DNA from: a virus
Virus record (IMG/VR): IMGVR_UViG_3300028840_001414
Span: 1 to 52,396 of that record
Strand: one strand, 5' to 3'
Length of the DNA: 52,396 nt
The position numbers were made by a program, and so were the translations under genes. A model generated the notes under the pieces. That model did no database searches, had not been told where the DNA came from, and saw nothing but the letters and a program-made list of their open reading frames with translations. How positions within the stretch are numbered: the first letter of the stretch is position 1; the number at the start of each line of letters is the position of its first letter. Below, in pieces: positions 40,235 through 48,025 of this stretch.

Positions 40235-41395
40235 ATGACACTGACTGAGCATCGAGATTGGAAGAAGCGGCACCCCGACTTTCCGCTGACTGTTCATGCG
40301 AGCGGTCAATGGTCGAAACGAGTCAAGGGGAAGGTCTATTACTTCGGCAGGCTGGATGATCGGGATGCCGCGCTAAGGCAATGGCTCGAAGAGAAGGACT
40401 TTCTCTTGGCTGGTGTCGCCCCGCCGAAGCACGGTGCCGGGATCACGGTAGCCGAGCTTTTCGAGAAGCATCTAGAAGACGTGAATTCGCGGATTGCTGC
40501 CGGCCGACTTGCCTTGAAGACACGGAAAGACTACCTTGTGCCGCCGTCACTTTTTCGGGCCGCCGGCTTGGAAGGAATGCCGGTCAGGATGCTCACCCCG
40601 ACCCACTTCGCAATGGTTGCAGACGAGCTTGAGAAATCTGATCGCACCTTGCGGACACAGAAGAACATCATCATGGCAGCCAGGGCTGTCTTTAACTGGG
40701 GCGGGCCGGAGGGAATGCAACTTTTCGACGATCGAATTAGGTTCGGGCCGCGATTCAAGCCTCCGAAATCAGATGCGATCGAAGCCGAGCAGGAGGCAGC
40801 CGGGATTGTAAGGTTTCTGGATCGCGAAGTCATCCTTGAAGCCCTCGATACCGCGAAGCCGAGGCTGAAAATTGCAATCCTTCTTGGTATCAACTGCGCA
40901 TTCTACCCTGGCGACACGATTGCCGTAGCCCGCGATCACTTTCATCTGGACGGCGAGATACCCTACCACGATTTCCGTCGCGTCAAGACGCGGCGGCAGC
41001 GCAAGGCCGTCCTGTGGCCCGAAACCGTAGCTGCCATTCGGGAGTATTGGGAGAAGTACCGCCGGCCAAAGGATAAGAGCGAGAGGCGACTGCTGCTCAG
41101 CGAGCGAGGCGAGCCACATGCGTATAGCGGGCAGGGTCGATCACTCCTCGAATCGTTTGGCCGGCTCCTGGATCGAATCGGCAATCGCATGAAGGGGGTC
41201 GGTCTCGGCTCGCTCCGGCACACCTATGCTACGGTGGTTGACTCCGTACCCGACCAAGCGATGATCGACCTAACGATGGGCCATACCAACAAGAGTATCC
41301 AGAAGCGAACCTACCGCCAACTGAATCTAGACGAGCTTGGCCGGCTGAAGGTTCTGGCCGATAGGGTTTGGGGTTGGCTGTATAGCGGAGGCTAG
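40235..41395 (+). CDS. int: tyrosine-type integrase
   Basis: 386 residues from ATG 40235 with TTGGAGG six bases upstream; the TTG at 40217 is rejected. An arm-binding/SAM-like N-terminal region (~60-160) is followed by the catalytic domain. Visible: LGSLRHTYATV with the second Arg (~326), MGHTNKSIQKRTYRQL with His (~348) and the nucleophile Tyr (~359). The usual first Arg box (TGLRxSEL) reads LLGINCAFYPGDT, so the canonical first Arg and the H of HxxR are absent; I recall this variant from planctomycete integrases. It meets the leftward operon end-on, six bases apart. Confidence 0.88.
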   Translation: MTLTEHRDWKKRHPDFPLTVHASGQWSKRVKGKVYYFGRLDDRDAALRQWLEEKDFLLAGVAPPKHGAGITVAELFEKHLEDVNSRIAAGRLALKTRKDYLVPPSLFRAAGLEGMPVRMLTPTHFAMVADELEKSDRTLRTQKNIIMAARAVFNWGGPEGMQLFDDRIRFGPRFKPPKSDAIEAEQEAAGIVRFLDREVILEALDTAKPRLKIAILLGINCAFYPGDTIAVARDHFHLDGEIPYHDFRRVKTRRQRKAVLWPETVAAIREYWEKYRRPKDKSERRLLLSERGEPHAYSGQGRSLLESFGRLLDRIGNRMKGVGLGSLRHTYATVVDSVPDQAMIDLTMGHTNKSIQKRTYRQLNLDELGRLKVLADRVWGWLYSGG

Positions 41396-41401
41396 CGCAG
41401 G

Positions 41402-41710
41402 CTACTCCGGACAGATGCAAAAATAGTCGTCGTCGTCTTCGTAGCCGCAGTTCGCTTCGTGAATGTGCTCCCACACTCTGCCGTGATAGAATCCGCACGT
41501 CAAGAGATCGTCGCGAATTCTGGCGCATGACAGGCAGGTTTTCGCGGTCCAGAAGAAACCGTCCGTCTTTGCCGAGACGTACTCATATTTCTCGCCTGGC
41601 TTAATTTCGCACCCACATTCTCCGCATTTATGCGACTTCCCTGCGGTTCTCGTGGAGGGTGAATAGAATTCACTGTAGCAGTCAGCGTCTATGCAAACGC
41701 AATTAAACAT
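41402..41710 (-). CDS. zinc-ribbon protein, last gene of the leftward operon
   Basis: 102 residues from ATG 41710, one base after the methyltransferase stop. It has CGECGCEIKPGEKYEYVSAK, a zinc knuckle often seen in short phage proteins, further Cys (CIDADCY, CLSC), a FFWTAKTC strand and an acidic end with CICPE. No function known. Confidence 0.7.
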   Translation of the reverse strand: MFNCVCIDADCYSEFYSPSTRTAGKSHKCGECGCEIKPGEKYEYVSAKTDGFFWTAKTCLSCARIRDDLLTCGFYHGRVWEHIHEANCGYEDDDDYFCICPE

Positions 41711-42457
41711 TTAGCTGCCCCCCCTTGGGTCGTGCCATTGTGTGCCATGCTCCCTGGTAATCCGCTCGCAGTATTCACGATCAAGCTCGATGGAAGTGCT
41801 GCTTAGGCCGATGCGTTTACACACCCTGAGCGTCGTGCCGGTGCCAGCAAAGGGATCAAGCACGCTGCCGCCTGGTGGGGTGGTGAGCCTCAAGCACCGC
41901 TCCACAAGCCCTTCGTTAAGTTGCGTCGGGTGCCACTTGCGGCGCTGCTTAGAGTTGCCGACCACACGAGGAAAGTCGAACACGTCGCCTGGCACGCGGC
42001 CGCGCGGGTCGGCTCGCTTGTCACCGTTCTTCTGCCGCCACGAGGGCACGCGGATCGCATCCGGGAGAAGCGGTGCATCCTTATGCCGGAACCGCCATAG
42101 CGGCCGGTGATTGTTACCGAGATCGTGATGGTTGTGCTGCCCGAAAGTGAACGTCTGCACGCAGGGCTTGACTTCAATGCCGCTGCGTAGCGATTCCGCA
42201 ATGACGCCAACTGCAACAGACCATCTGGCATTGAAGCTGAGCCATACGGTGCCAGCGCGGAAGATGAATGAATCAATCCAACGCCAGAGCAAATTCCTGT
42301 ACTCGCTCTCCGAGATGCGGTCATTGTATTGCGCGTACTTGGCGCCGATATTGTCGGGCGGATCAGCGAAGATTGTATCCCATCGCTGGCCGGTGCTCCT
42401 GGCGTGGAGAAAATGAAGGCAGTCATCGTTAATCAGGGTGTGCGTCGTTTGTTTCAT
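41711..42457 (-). CDS. orphan DNA methyltransferase (beta-class, N6-adenine or N4-cytosine)
   Basis: 248 residues from ATG 42457, overlapping the previous gene (ATGA). Motif IV is DPPDNIGAKY (residues 32-41), a DPPD variant of DPPY; the target-recognition region lies in the middle; motif I is LDPFAGTGTT (~200-209), after motif IV, which is the beta-class order. VWLSFNARWS fits a later motif. No restriction endonuclease partner is seen, so it is probably an orphan enzyme that protects phage DNA. Together with ArdA it gives two antirestriction layers. Confidence 0.85.
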   Translation of the reverse strand: MKQTTHTLINDDCLHFLHARSTGQRWDTIFADPPDNIGAKYAQYNDRISESEYRNLLWRWIDSFIFRAGTVWLSFNARWSVAVGVIAESLRSGIEVKPCVQTFTFGQHNHHDLGNNHRPLWRFRHKDAPLLPDAIRVPSWRQKNGDKRADPRGRVPGDVFDFPRVVGNSKQRRKWHPTQLNEGLVERCLRLTTPPGGSVLDPFAGTGTTLRVCKRIGLSSTSIELDREYCERITREHGTQWHDPRGGS

Positions 42458-42759
42458 TTGATGCTAAACTCTCGGTCTGCGAAGTCGTATACGTCTGCGT
42501 AGTGTTTAGTCCACCGCCCCCTGTGAGTATAAGCCTCCGCGATTGCCAAGACGTGTGCCCATTCGTGAATCAGCGTGTCTATCTGTGCATCCCACGACAG
42601 CCGCGAGTCAATCTTGATCGTGTAGTTTCCGCAGCCGTCCGTCGTGGTGAAGCCGGCCAGCCTCTTGCATGGCCGGCGCACCACGCGGACACTGCCATCC
42701 ACCGGGAAGTTCTTACGCAGGGCACTTACGCGCTTGCGCCAAGTAGCTTTTCGTAGCAT
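42454..42759 (-). CDS. SprT-like zinc metalloprotein
   Basis: 101 residues from ATG 42759; the frame extends upstream, but the peptide before MLRKATWRKR is non-homologous in character. A HEWAHVLA motif (HExxH) lies near residue 65, preceded by NYTIKIDSRLSWDAQIDTLI and followed by YTHRGRWTKHY, like short SprT/wss-type phage metalloproteases. The ribosome site is weak. Its start overlaps the end of the HAD gene by 34 nt. Role unknown, perhaps DNA-protein crosslink processing. Confidence 0.65.
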   Translation of the reverse strand: MLRKATWRKRVSALRKNFPVDGSVRVVRRPCKRLAGFTTTDGCGNYTIKIDSRLSWDAQIDTLIHEWAHVLAIAEAYTHRGRWTKHYADVYDFADREFSIK

Positions 42760-43349
42760 GATTCGAGTTTGTATCCCGTTTCCTGGAGGGCCTGAAGGAG
42801 CCGCACGCAATCTGCGGGGTCTTCCGCGTGAGCCGAATTCCACGGGCGGGGCATCAGAATCGCCTGTCCGCCGGCTTGCCGGAAATCTCTTACGTTTCGG
42901 TCCCGGTCATCGATTAGCAGTGAGCCAGGTTTCGCGCAGAAATGCTTACACGGCCCAATCAGGAATTGCCTGTGTATCCACGGCGGCAGAACACGTTGTA
43001 TCCATTCGAGTTTGCCGGCCAGGCAATCGGGGTCAAGCGTCGGACTACTAAGGATGCAGACGTTCTCGGGGCCGACTATTCCGCCGCAAGTTAAGATCAG
43101 CCCATCGCATTCAGCCGACTTTGGTGCATTAGCCCAGAAGTCACGCTTGATTGTTTTCCAGAAAGTTTCTGCCGTGAATGTGTCGTGTGGGTGCAGCACG
43201 TTCGCGGCGGCGACAATATCCCAACCCCACGCCGGATTGTACGCACTATCGTCGTATGCGCTGACGGGGCAGCCGACATATCGCAGCGCTTCCATTGTGC
43301 AGCGATTGAGCACGTCATCCAGGTCGAGAAAGATTTCCCTGATTCTCAT
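42726..43349 (-). CDS. HAD-family 5'(3')-deoxyribonucleotidase-like phosphatase
   Basis: 207 residues from ATG 43349 with GGGAGG seven bases upstream; the longer frame to 43400 is rejected. Motif I is FLDLDDVLN (residues 7-15), motif II lies in CILSSPTLD, and motif IV is LLIDDRDRNVRDF. A cap domain of helices lies between. This pattern fits NT5C-type nucleotidases, which adjust nucleotide pools. It lies next to the dATP/dGTP diphosphohydrolase-type gene. Confidence 0.8.
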   Translation of the reverse strand: MRIREIFLDLDDVLNRCTMEALRYVGCPVSAYDDSAYNPAWGWDIVAAANVLHPHDTFTAETFWKTIKRDFWANAPKSAECDGLILTCGGIVGPENVCILSSPTLDPDCLAGKLEWIQRVLPPWIHRQFLIGPCKHFCAKPGSLLIDDRDRNVRDFRQAGGQAILMPRPWNSAHAEDPADCVRLLQALQETGYKLESCYEKLLGASA

Positions 43350-43362
43350 GGTGCCTCCCTTA

Positions 43363-43782
43363 CTATTCGCCGTGTGCGTGGTCTGCGGGAACCTCAACAT
43401 CGCCGACTACTGGATCGTGGTTCGCGACGCGGCCGGCTTTTGGGGGGCGAATAAGCTCATGCAGATAGCCGAAGGCGTTAAAGAGAATCGCACAAAGCGC
43501 TTCGTCTCTATTTACGAAGTGATTGTCTGCGCCGTCGATTGCACTATACCCCCGGTGGACGCACCACAGGTCCATGAAATGCCGGAACATGGATTTCATG
43601 TAGGCGTCGAGCGGGATTCCACCCTGCCAGTTATCGCTGGCTCGTAACTTTCCGTCTGCTTGGATGCGATGCTTGTGCATGTACCTAGCATATCGCTTCA
43701 GCGCGATTGGGGACAAGAAGCCTTCGTAGTCAAATTTCGCGTCGTCGGAATCGCGGGTGGCCCCGCTGTCGAATGTTCTCAA
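43363..43782 (-). CDS. dATP/dGTP diphosphohydrolase-type (DUF5664-like) protein
   Basis: 139 residues. The start is TTG 43782: AAAGGAGA lies seven bases upstream and the codon overlaps the stop of the phosphoesterase gene (TTGA); the ATG at 43833 would overlap that gene by 55 nt. The N-terminus TFDSGATRDSDDAKFDYEGF, then ALKRYARYMHKHRIQADGKL, RASDNWQGGIPLDAYMKSMF and the HFMDLWCVHRG helix match the family as I know it. These proteins alter purine dNTP pools. No PurZ or DpoZ gene is seen, so a base-Z genome is not indicated. Confidence 0.8.
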   Translation of the reverse strand: MRTFDSGATRDSDDAKFDYEGFLSPIALKRYARYMHKHRIQADGKLRASDNWQGGIPLDAYMKSMFRHFMDLWCVHRGYSAIDGADNHFVNRDEALCAILFNAFGYLHELIRPPKAGRVANHDPVVGDVEVPADHAHGE

Positions 43783-44486
43783 TGGTGTCTCCTTTTGAAT
43801 CTCGACTTGTGGTACTTCTCTCCTTTTCCGCACGGCATGATCTCGTGGTACGGTACACCGTCCAGGATGACGGCAGCCGCCAGGATTGGCCGATCCTTCA
43901 TGTGTTTTCCATAAGCGAATTGATAAGCGTCAATGTCGATGCCGCAGCCAACGTCAACGGAGAAAATCCGTTGCATTGGATTCGCTCGCCACTTTATCCC
44001 GGCCTTGGAGTGGCAATGCCCCATAACGACCGGCATGAGCATCTTGCCCGCCACGTTCCAGGCAGGGTGAATTCCGCCTTGGCCCGTTCCGTGGAAGTAG
44101 TACGCGCCGTCAATGATGTGTTCGTGTCGCCAGTCCCATTCCGGCGTATTCCATGTATTCTGGTAGTCTCGAATGAAGCAGGCGGGGATATTGACGGATT
44201 CTGCAAGCCGCAACACGCGCTCGTCATGGTTGCCAATACATACCTTCGCTTTCAGAAATGCCCCCTTCCACTTCTGAATTTCCCGTTTTGCCGCATGGTA
44301 TTCATCGACCGGGCCAGGGCAATGCGGGTTCGCGGCGTGGAAGCTGATTGCCTGAAAATCGATAATGTCTCCGATGAATACAACTTCATTGCATCGCCAT
44401 TCTTTGTGCAGGTCTTTGCAGAACTGCATGTAACCAGGGTGTGTTGCCGGGGCGTGAACGTCACCGATTACTAGAACTCTTGCCAC
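43779..44486 (-). CDS. calcineurin-like metallophosphoesterase
   Basis: 235 residues from GTG 44486 (AGAGG upstream; the start shares a base with the previous stop, TAGTG). All metal-binding motifs are present in order: GDVH (8-11), GDIID (39-43), GNHDE (85-89), a middle FHG (132) and GHCH (156-159). The fold is a two-metal phosphoesterase acting on nucleic acids or nucleotides. In phage operons these are often of unclear substrate. The last residues are basic (KSRFKRRHH). Confidence 0.85.
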   Translation of the reverse strand: MARVLVIGDVHAPATHPGYMQFCKDLHKEWRCNEVVFIGDIIDFQAISFHAANPHCPGPVDEYHAAKREIQKWKGAFLKAKVCIGNHDERVLRLAESVNIPACFIRDYQNTWNTPEWDWRHEHIIDGAYYFHGTGQGGIHPAWNVAGKMLMPVVMGHCHSKAGIKWRANPMQRIFSVDVGCGIDIDAYQFAYGKHMKDRPILAAAVILDGVPYHEIMPCGKGEKYHKSRFKRRHH

Positions 44487-45022
44487 TATTTAGCCTCTTG
44501 ATTGTTGTCGATTCGCCTCAGAGCCTCCTCTGCCCGGCAGGCCAGGTGATAGAAGAGGGGGTTAGGAATGATGCGCATTTCGTTGAGATCGCAAATATCT
44601 CTCGCGACATAAACCAATTCGGTTGGCACGGAAGCTGGCACCGGCCCCCACTCCCTTTGCTGCAACTCGTCTGGCTGCTCTTTGTCGCTAAACATTATCG
44701 AGCCGCAAGTCGGGCACTTGGGAGATTTGTGCTCGCCCACTCGGCGCGGCAGTAAAGAATAGAACCGTCGCACCTTCAGGATCATTTCGCGCGGTATCTT
44801 CGTTTTGACTTCAACGGCCCCCGGAGGCAGCCCGGCGAGCAGGAAGGCGCGTATTTGTTCGCGCGTCTTTCGATCGAGTGATACTACGTCACTATGGGCG
44901 CGGCGTATATCCGATACCAACCATCGCGACACACCAACCTCGCGTGCTATCTGCCTATCGCTGCGTGGGTTTTCTTCCGCCAGAAGATTGCGGATGGTAT
45001 TTTCTTGATCTAGTGTAATCAA
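44486..45022 (-). CDS. helix-turn-helix and zinc-ribbon protein
   Basis: 178 residues from ATG 45022, overlapping the RusA stop (ATGA). Residues ~5-40 form a DNA-binding HTH (ENTIRNLLAEENPRSDRQIA, then EVGVSRWLVSDIRR). A second helix set follows (KTREQIRAFLLAGLPPG), then CPTCGSIMF with only one clear Cys pair and a helical end. It may be a regulator of the replication operon or a recombination helper. Confidence 0.65.
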   Translation of the reverse strand: MITLDQENTIRNLLAEENPRSDRQIAREVGVSRWLVSDIRRAHSDVVSLDRKTREQIRAFLLAGLPPGAVEVKTKIPREMILKVRRFYSLLPRRVGEHKSPKCPTCGSIMFSDKEQPDELQQREWGPVPASVPTELVYVARDICDLNEMRIIPNPLFYHLACRAEEALRRIDNNQEAK

Positions 45023-45408
45023 TCATCACTCCACGTTATGGTGAGTTCGACTCTCGGGTGCTCTTTATCGATCTTGAAAGTTGGTGGCATACGCTTCATG
45101 TGCTCGTAGTCATCGTCGGGAACGAGCCCAGAATCCACGATCCCGTCATACGCAGCCTTCAATGACCCTATGGCATTGTCTTGGTCCCGGCGCCGTCTTG
45201 AAGCGAAGTAGAATGCCGCGCAGACTTCCACTCTTTGCCACGGGGCAGTTTCGATTTGCTCTGCTTCGATTGCTTCCCTCGCCAGTCGGCGATAGCGCTT
45301 AGTTGCTGCGGCCTTCATCATCCGGCCACCGAAGCTGCCGATAGTGCAATTCGGTTGAAGTACCCTCGCGGGGAGCGGCAAGACAATGGTGAGTGTTTCG
45401 TCTGTCAT
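45019..45408 (-). CDS. rusA: RusA-family Holliday junction endonuclease
   Basis: 129 residues from ATG 45408, overlapping the primase stop (ATGA); the longer frame is rejected. RusA-type enzymes resolve recombination and replication branches. Evidence is the early beta strand LTIVLPLPARVLQPN, the basic helices (MMKAAATKRYRRLAREAIEA), the metal-binding signature RRRRDQDNAIGSLKAAYDGI with conserved Asp, and DSGLVPDDDYEHM. The Ile/Val-rich C-terminal strand closes the fold. Neighbour to the primase gene, as usual in phages. Confidence 0.88.
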   Translation of the reverse strand: MTDETLTIVLPLPARVLQPNCTIGSFGGRMMKAAATKRYRRLAREAIEAEQIETAPWQRVEVCAAFYFASRRRRDQDNAIGSLKAAYDGIVDSGLVPDDDYEHMKRMPPTFKIDKEHPRVELTITWSDD

Positions 45409-47690
45409 TGAGCCTTCTTGAATGCAATGTAATTCTCGGCTGTCCAGTACCGCCAAGTATTGCCGTCCAGTTCCCGAACGATCTCGCCGGCTTCAAGCAG
45501 ATCGCTGATTAGCTCGTCTCGCGTTCGCCGATTCGCCCATTCCGTTCTCTTCGTAATCCTCCTATGCAGGCATCCGGCCTTGCCAGATCGCTTGACAACA
45601 GCCACGATCCTACGCTTGTTCTTTCCTATCTGGCTGTCTACGATTTCCGGGACGATTACCCGTAAGAAAGAATCCAACAGAAACCGAATCAATCGACAGG
45701 CATAATCAGCTATCGATGCAGTGATTTCTGGTTCGCTGGCATTCTCGCTGGCGGCACAGATCAACGCGATTCGGCGAGCGTTTTCCTCGCCCTTCGCGTA
45801 CATGACGGTCATCTGGTCGTCCTTGCGCCCTAGTCCAGTGAGTTCGTCATCGAGTGCGATGAACGCTCGCTCCGCATCGGGTGTAGTCTTAACCATCACT
45901 TGCTCTGGCGGTGCCTCCGTAAACTGTCCCGGCTGGCCAACCATGAGCTTAGGGACGATATGCCCTTCGGGGTCGCCCTTGCCGCGTTGCCACCATTCCC
46001 TACATTGCGTAACAATACTCTCGGGGGGAGGAGTCAGGCGAACGCCACGAAGTTTTGGGGAATACCTGTCTGAGTGGAACATCAGGCATCGGCTGAGCCA
46101 GCCATCTTGAATTTCATCTGGCGATACACCACCCGTAAATCGTTCCGGCGTTGCCATTCCATAGACACAACAACATGGCTCTATGATAGTCCGTTGCTTT
46201 CCCTCCTCTGCGTATTCCTTGCCGAGATAAATGTCACCGGCAGTTGAATATAGTCGCATTAGCAACGATACGATTTGTGCGTGATGTGAACTGCCGCTTT
46301 TTATGTGAGCCATTAAGTGTCCGATTTCATCCACGAGAAAGAGCGTGGCTGGCCGGCGCGAGATTCGGAGTTCGATCGCCGAGTCGGAAGCGAAATTATC
46401 ACCGCCTAGTAGGTCAATGCAGCCAATACTCATACACAGTTGCCGAATGCGCTTGGGCGCGTTATTCTTGCCGGCGGACGATTGGGCAACACCCATGCAG
46501 TACAGATTTGTTCGGCCATCGTTAGCGTCTTTGATCTTCCGGCCGTACAAGGCGCCTAGGAAAGCCAGTGAACAGCCGAGTGTGAGAAATGGTTGTGGAC
46601 GGTTTGAATTAGCATTGATCCACGAGCATATTTCGCCAAGCAAGCCGGTCGGTTGCGTAAGGAATTCAAGCTCCTTCTCTTGCGCGGCGGCGTCTTGCTC
46701 GTTGACGACCGGGAGACAATCAGTAGCCGGCAGCGGCAGAACATTTCCCCTCGCCTTTTCAATTAGCTTCGCAACGTCTATCTCCACCCCTGACGTGTCC
46801 ACCGGCGCGTAGTCCGGATCATTCAGCAGCCAGCCACGAGGCTTATCGCAAGGATGCTTTCGCGCTTCGGTGATCTTGCGGCGGAAGTCTTTCTCGTCTT
46901 TTTGATTGCTAAAGTCCCACGGTGGAACGCAACGAGGATTATATTCGCTGGCCAGCAACGCATACGCCCGGCTGTCCGGCAGCAAGAAGCCGTTCACCAT
47001 CGCCTGTGCAGCGGCGAACAACTGCCCGTGCCCGTCCTGCCCTTGGATTGCGGGATCGCACCGGGCGAGCCATAGGCTTGCACGGCGTAACACACCCTCG
47101 TCAGCAATCGCCGCAGGCTTATTCGCAGGGACACCCGCAACGGTAGCCCGCTTGGCCTGCGGCGATTGCTTGACGGGGCGTAGCGATTCCGGGTATTCAG
47201 CCAGTTTTATTTCCCACGGAGCGTGGCCGTCAGCCCAGCGGTAGCGACCGCCATTAGGATGCACGGAAGGCGCCAGGACCACGTAGTAACCGTCCCCACG
47301 TATGTCGATGCCCGGTCGGAATGAATTCTTGTTGGCTGGTGGATTATCGGTTCTGTAGAACGCATGGAATCCGCCTCGTGGCGTGCCTTGGGCAACCGTT
47401 TTTGGCATATCAGAAAATTCCGTAAGCGAATCGTAGCCATTGATACCCTTCTCTTGGTCTATGTCTACATCGATCACGTATACGCCGCTCTTGGCGCCAC
47501 AGGCGACACCTATGTTTGCATCTGGCCACTTCTCCCACCACGCGCGAATCTGCGCCTCGTCGGTCGTGGCGTCCTTAACGCCGTGCTTCGTAATTGGCGT
47601 CTTTTTCCCAGGAGCAAGCGGGAATACGTGCCAGCCGAGGGAGGCGTATTTCAGGGCGTATTCGAGAAGATTATTCTTGGTTAATCCCAT
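45405..47690 (-). CDS. primase-polymerase fused to a DUF3987-like helicase domain
   Basis: 761 residues from ATG 47690. The N-terminal ~200 residues are an archaeo-eukaryotic-type PrimPol domain: WHVFPLAPGKKTP, VIDVDID (catalytic Asp 74 and 76), RGGFHAFYR (His 109) and GIDIRGDGYYVVLAPSVHPN. A linker follows. The C-terminal ~400 residues are a DUF3987-like ATPase, with a Walker A variant GVAQSSAGKN (~400) and LFLVDEIGHLM. The last residues form a winged helix (RRITKRTEWANRRTRDELIS). Together it can make primers and unwind DNA. No family A or B DNA polymerase is found, so host polymerase is presumably used. Confidence 0.88.
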   Translation of the reverse strand: MGLTKNNLLEYALKYASLGWHVFPLAPGKKTPITKHGVKDATTDEAQIRAWWEKWPDANIGVACGAKSGVYVIDVDIDQEKGINGYDSLTEFSDMPKTVAQGTPRGGFHAFYRTDNPPANKNSFRPGIDIRGDGYYVVLAPSVHPNGGRYRWADGHAPWEIKLAEYPESLRPVKQSPQAKRATVAGVPANKPAAIADEGVLRRASLWLARCDPAIQGQDGHGQLFAAAQAMVNGFLLPDSRAYALLASEYNPRCVPPWDFSNQKDEKDFRRKITEARKHPCDKPRGWLLNDPDYAPVDTSGVEIDVAKLIEKARGNVLPLPATDCLPVVNEQDAAAQEKELEFLTQPTGLLGEICSWINANSNRPQPFLTLGCSLAFLGALYGRKIKDANDGRTNLYCMGVAQSSAGKNNAPKRIRQLCMSIGCIDLLGGDNFASDSAIELRISRRPATLFLVDEIGHLMAHIKSGSSHHAQIVSLLMRLYSTAGDIYLGKEYAEEGKQRTIIEPCCCVYGMATPERFTGGVSPDEIQDGWLSRCLMFHSDRYSPKLRGVRLTPPPESIVTQCREWWQRGKGDPEGHIVPKLMVGQPGQFTEAPPEQVMVKTTPDAERAFIALDDELTGLGRKDDQMTVMYAKGEENARRIALICAASENASEPEITASIADYACRLIRFLLDSFLRVIVPEIVDSQIGKNKRRIVAVVKRSGKAGCLHRRITKRTEWANRRTRDELISDLLEAGEIVRELDGNTWRYWTAENYIAFKKAQ

Positions 47691-47854
47691 ACTTCTATGT
47701 TTTCTGGCGACGTGAGTGTTTCCGCGTACCGCTTGGCGTCTTCGAGATGATTAAATTTCTTGTGATGCATGGTCTTGCCGTCGGCGTCGATAACATACCA
47801 GTGAGGAGCGCCAATCAAATCATGGCGCATGATAGTCAGAGAGGGCTGCGGCAT
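47681..47854 (-). CDS. 57-aa protein
   Basis: ATG 47854 with TAGGGGGC upstream, overlapping the primase start by 10 nt. Short mixed alpha/beta peptide (MPQPSLTIMRHDLIGAPHWY, VIDADGKTMHHKKFNHLEDA). This kind of small HHKKF domain is seen in bacterial proteins, but I cannot name it. Probably translationally coupled to the primase. Confidence 0.6.
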   Translation of the reverse strand: MPQPSLTIMRHDLIGAPHWYVIDADGKTMHHKKFNHLEDAKRYAETLTSPENIEVWD

Positions 47855-47857
47855 TCC

Positions 47858-48025
47858 CTAGCCCCCTACCAGTGTGGCCGTTGCTTCGTAGCATAGCTGC
47901 AAAGAGGCAACGCAAAGGGTAATCAGCACCGCGCCTATGGTGACAACAATTACCGCAAAGAAACAGAGACATGCAATTGCCGTCAGGAACCACATGAAAT
48001 TATCGAATGCCGATGACTTTTTCAC
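47858..48025 (-). CDS. 55-aa two-span membrane protein
   Basis: GTG 48025 overlaps the helicase stop (GTGA). The hydrophobic region (WFLTAIACLCFFAVIVVTIG, then AVLITLCVASLQLCY) can cross the membrane once or twice and contains four Cys. Its place between two replication genes is odd; it could anchor the replication complex or be a membrane-modifying peptide. Function unknown. Confidence 0.55.
   Translation of the reverse strand: MKKSSAFDNFMWFLTAIACLCFFAVIVVTIGAVLITLCVASLQLCYEATATLVGG

Noticed and set aside
41711-42457. A complete restriction-modification system
   Set aside because: No endonuclease or specificity gene flanks the methyltransferase; neighbours are a zinc-ribbon protein and an SprT-like protein.
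42726-43782. A diaminopurine (Z) genome pathway
   Set aside because: Only the pool-adjusting diphosphohydrolase-type gene is present; no PurZ, DpoZ or DatZ-like gene was seen.
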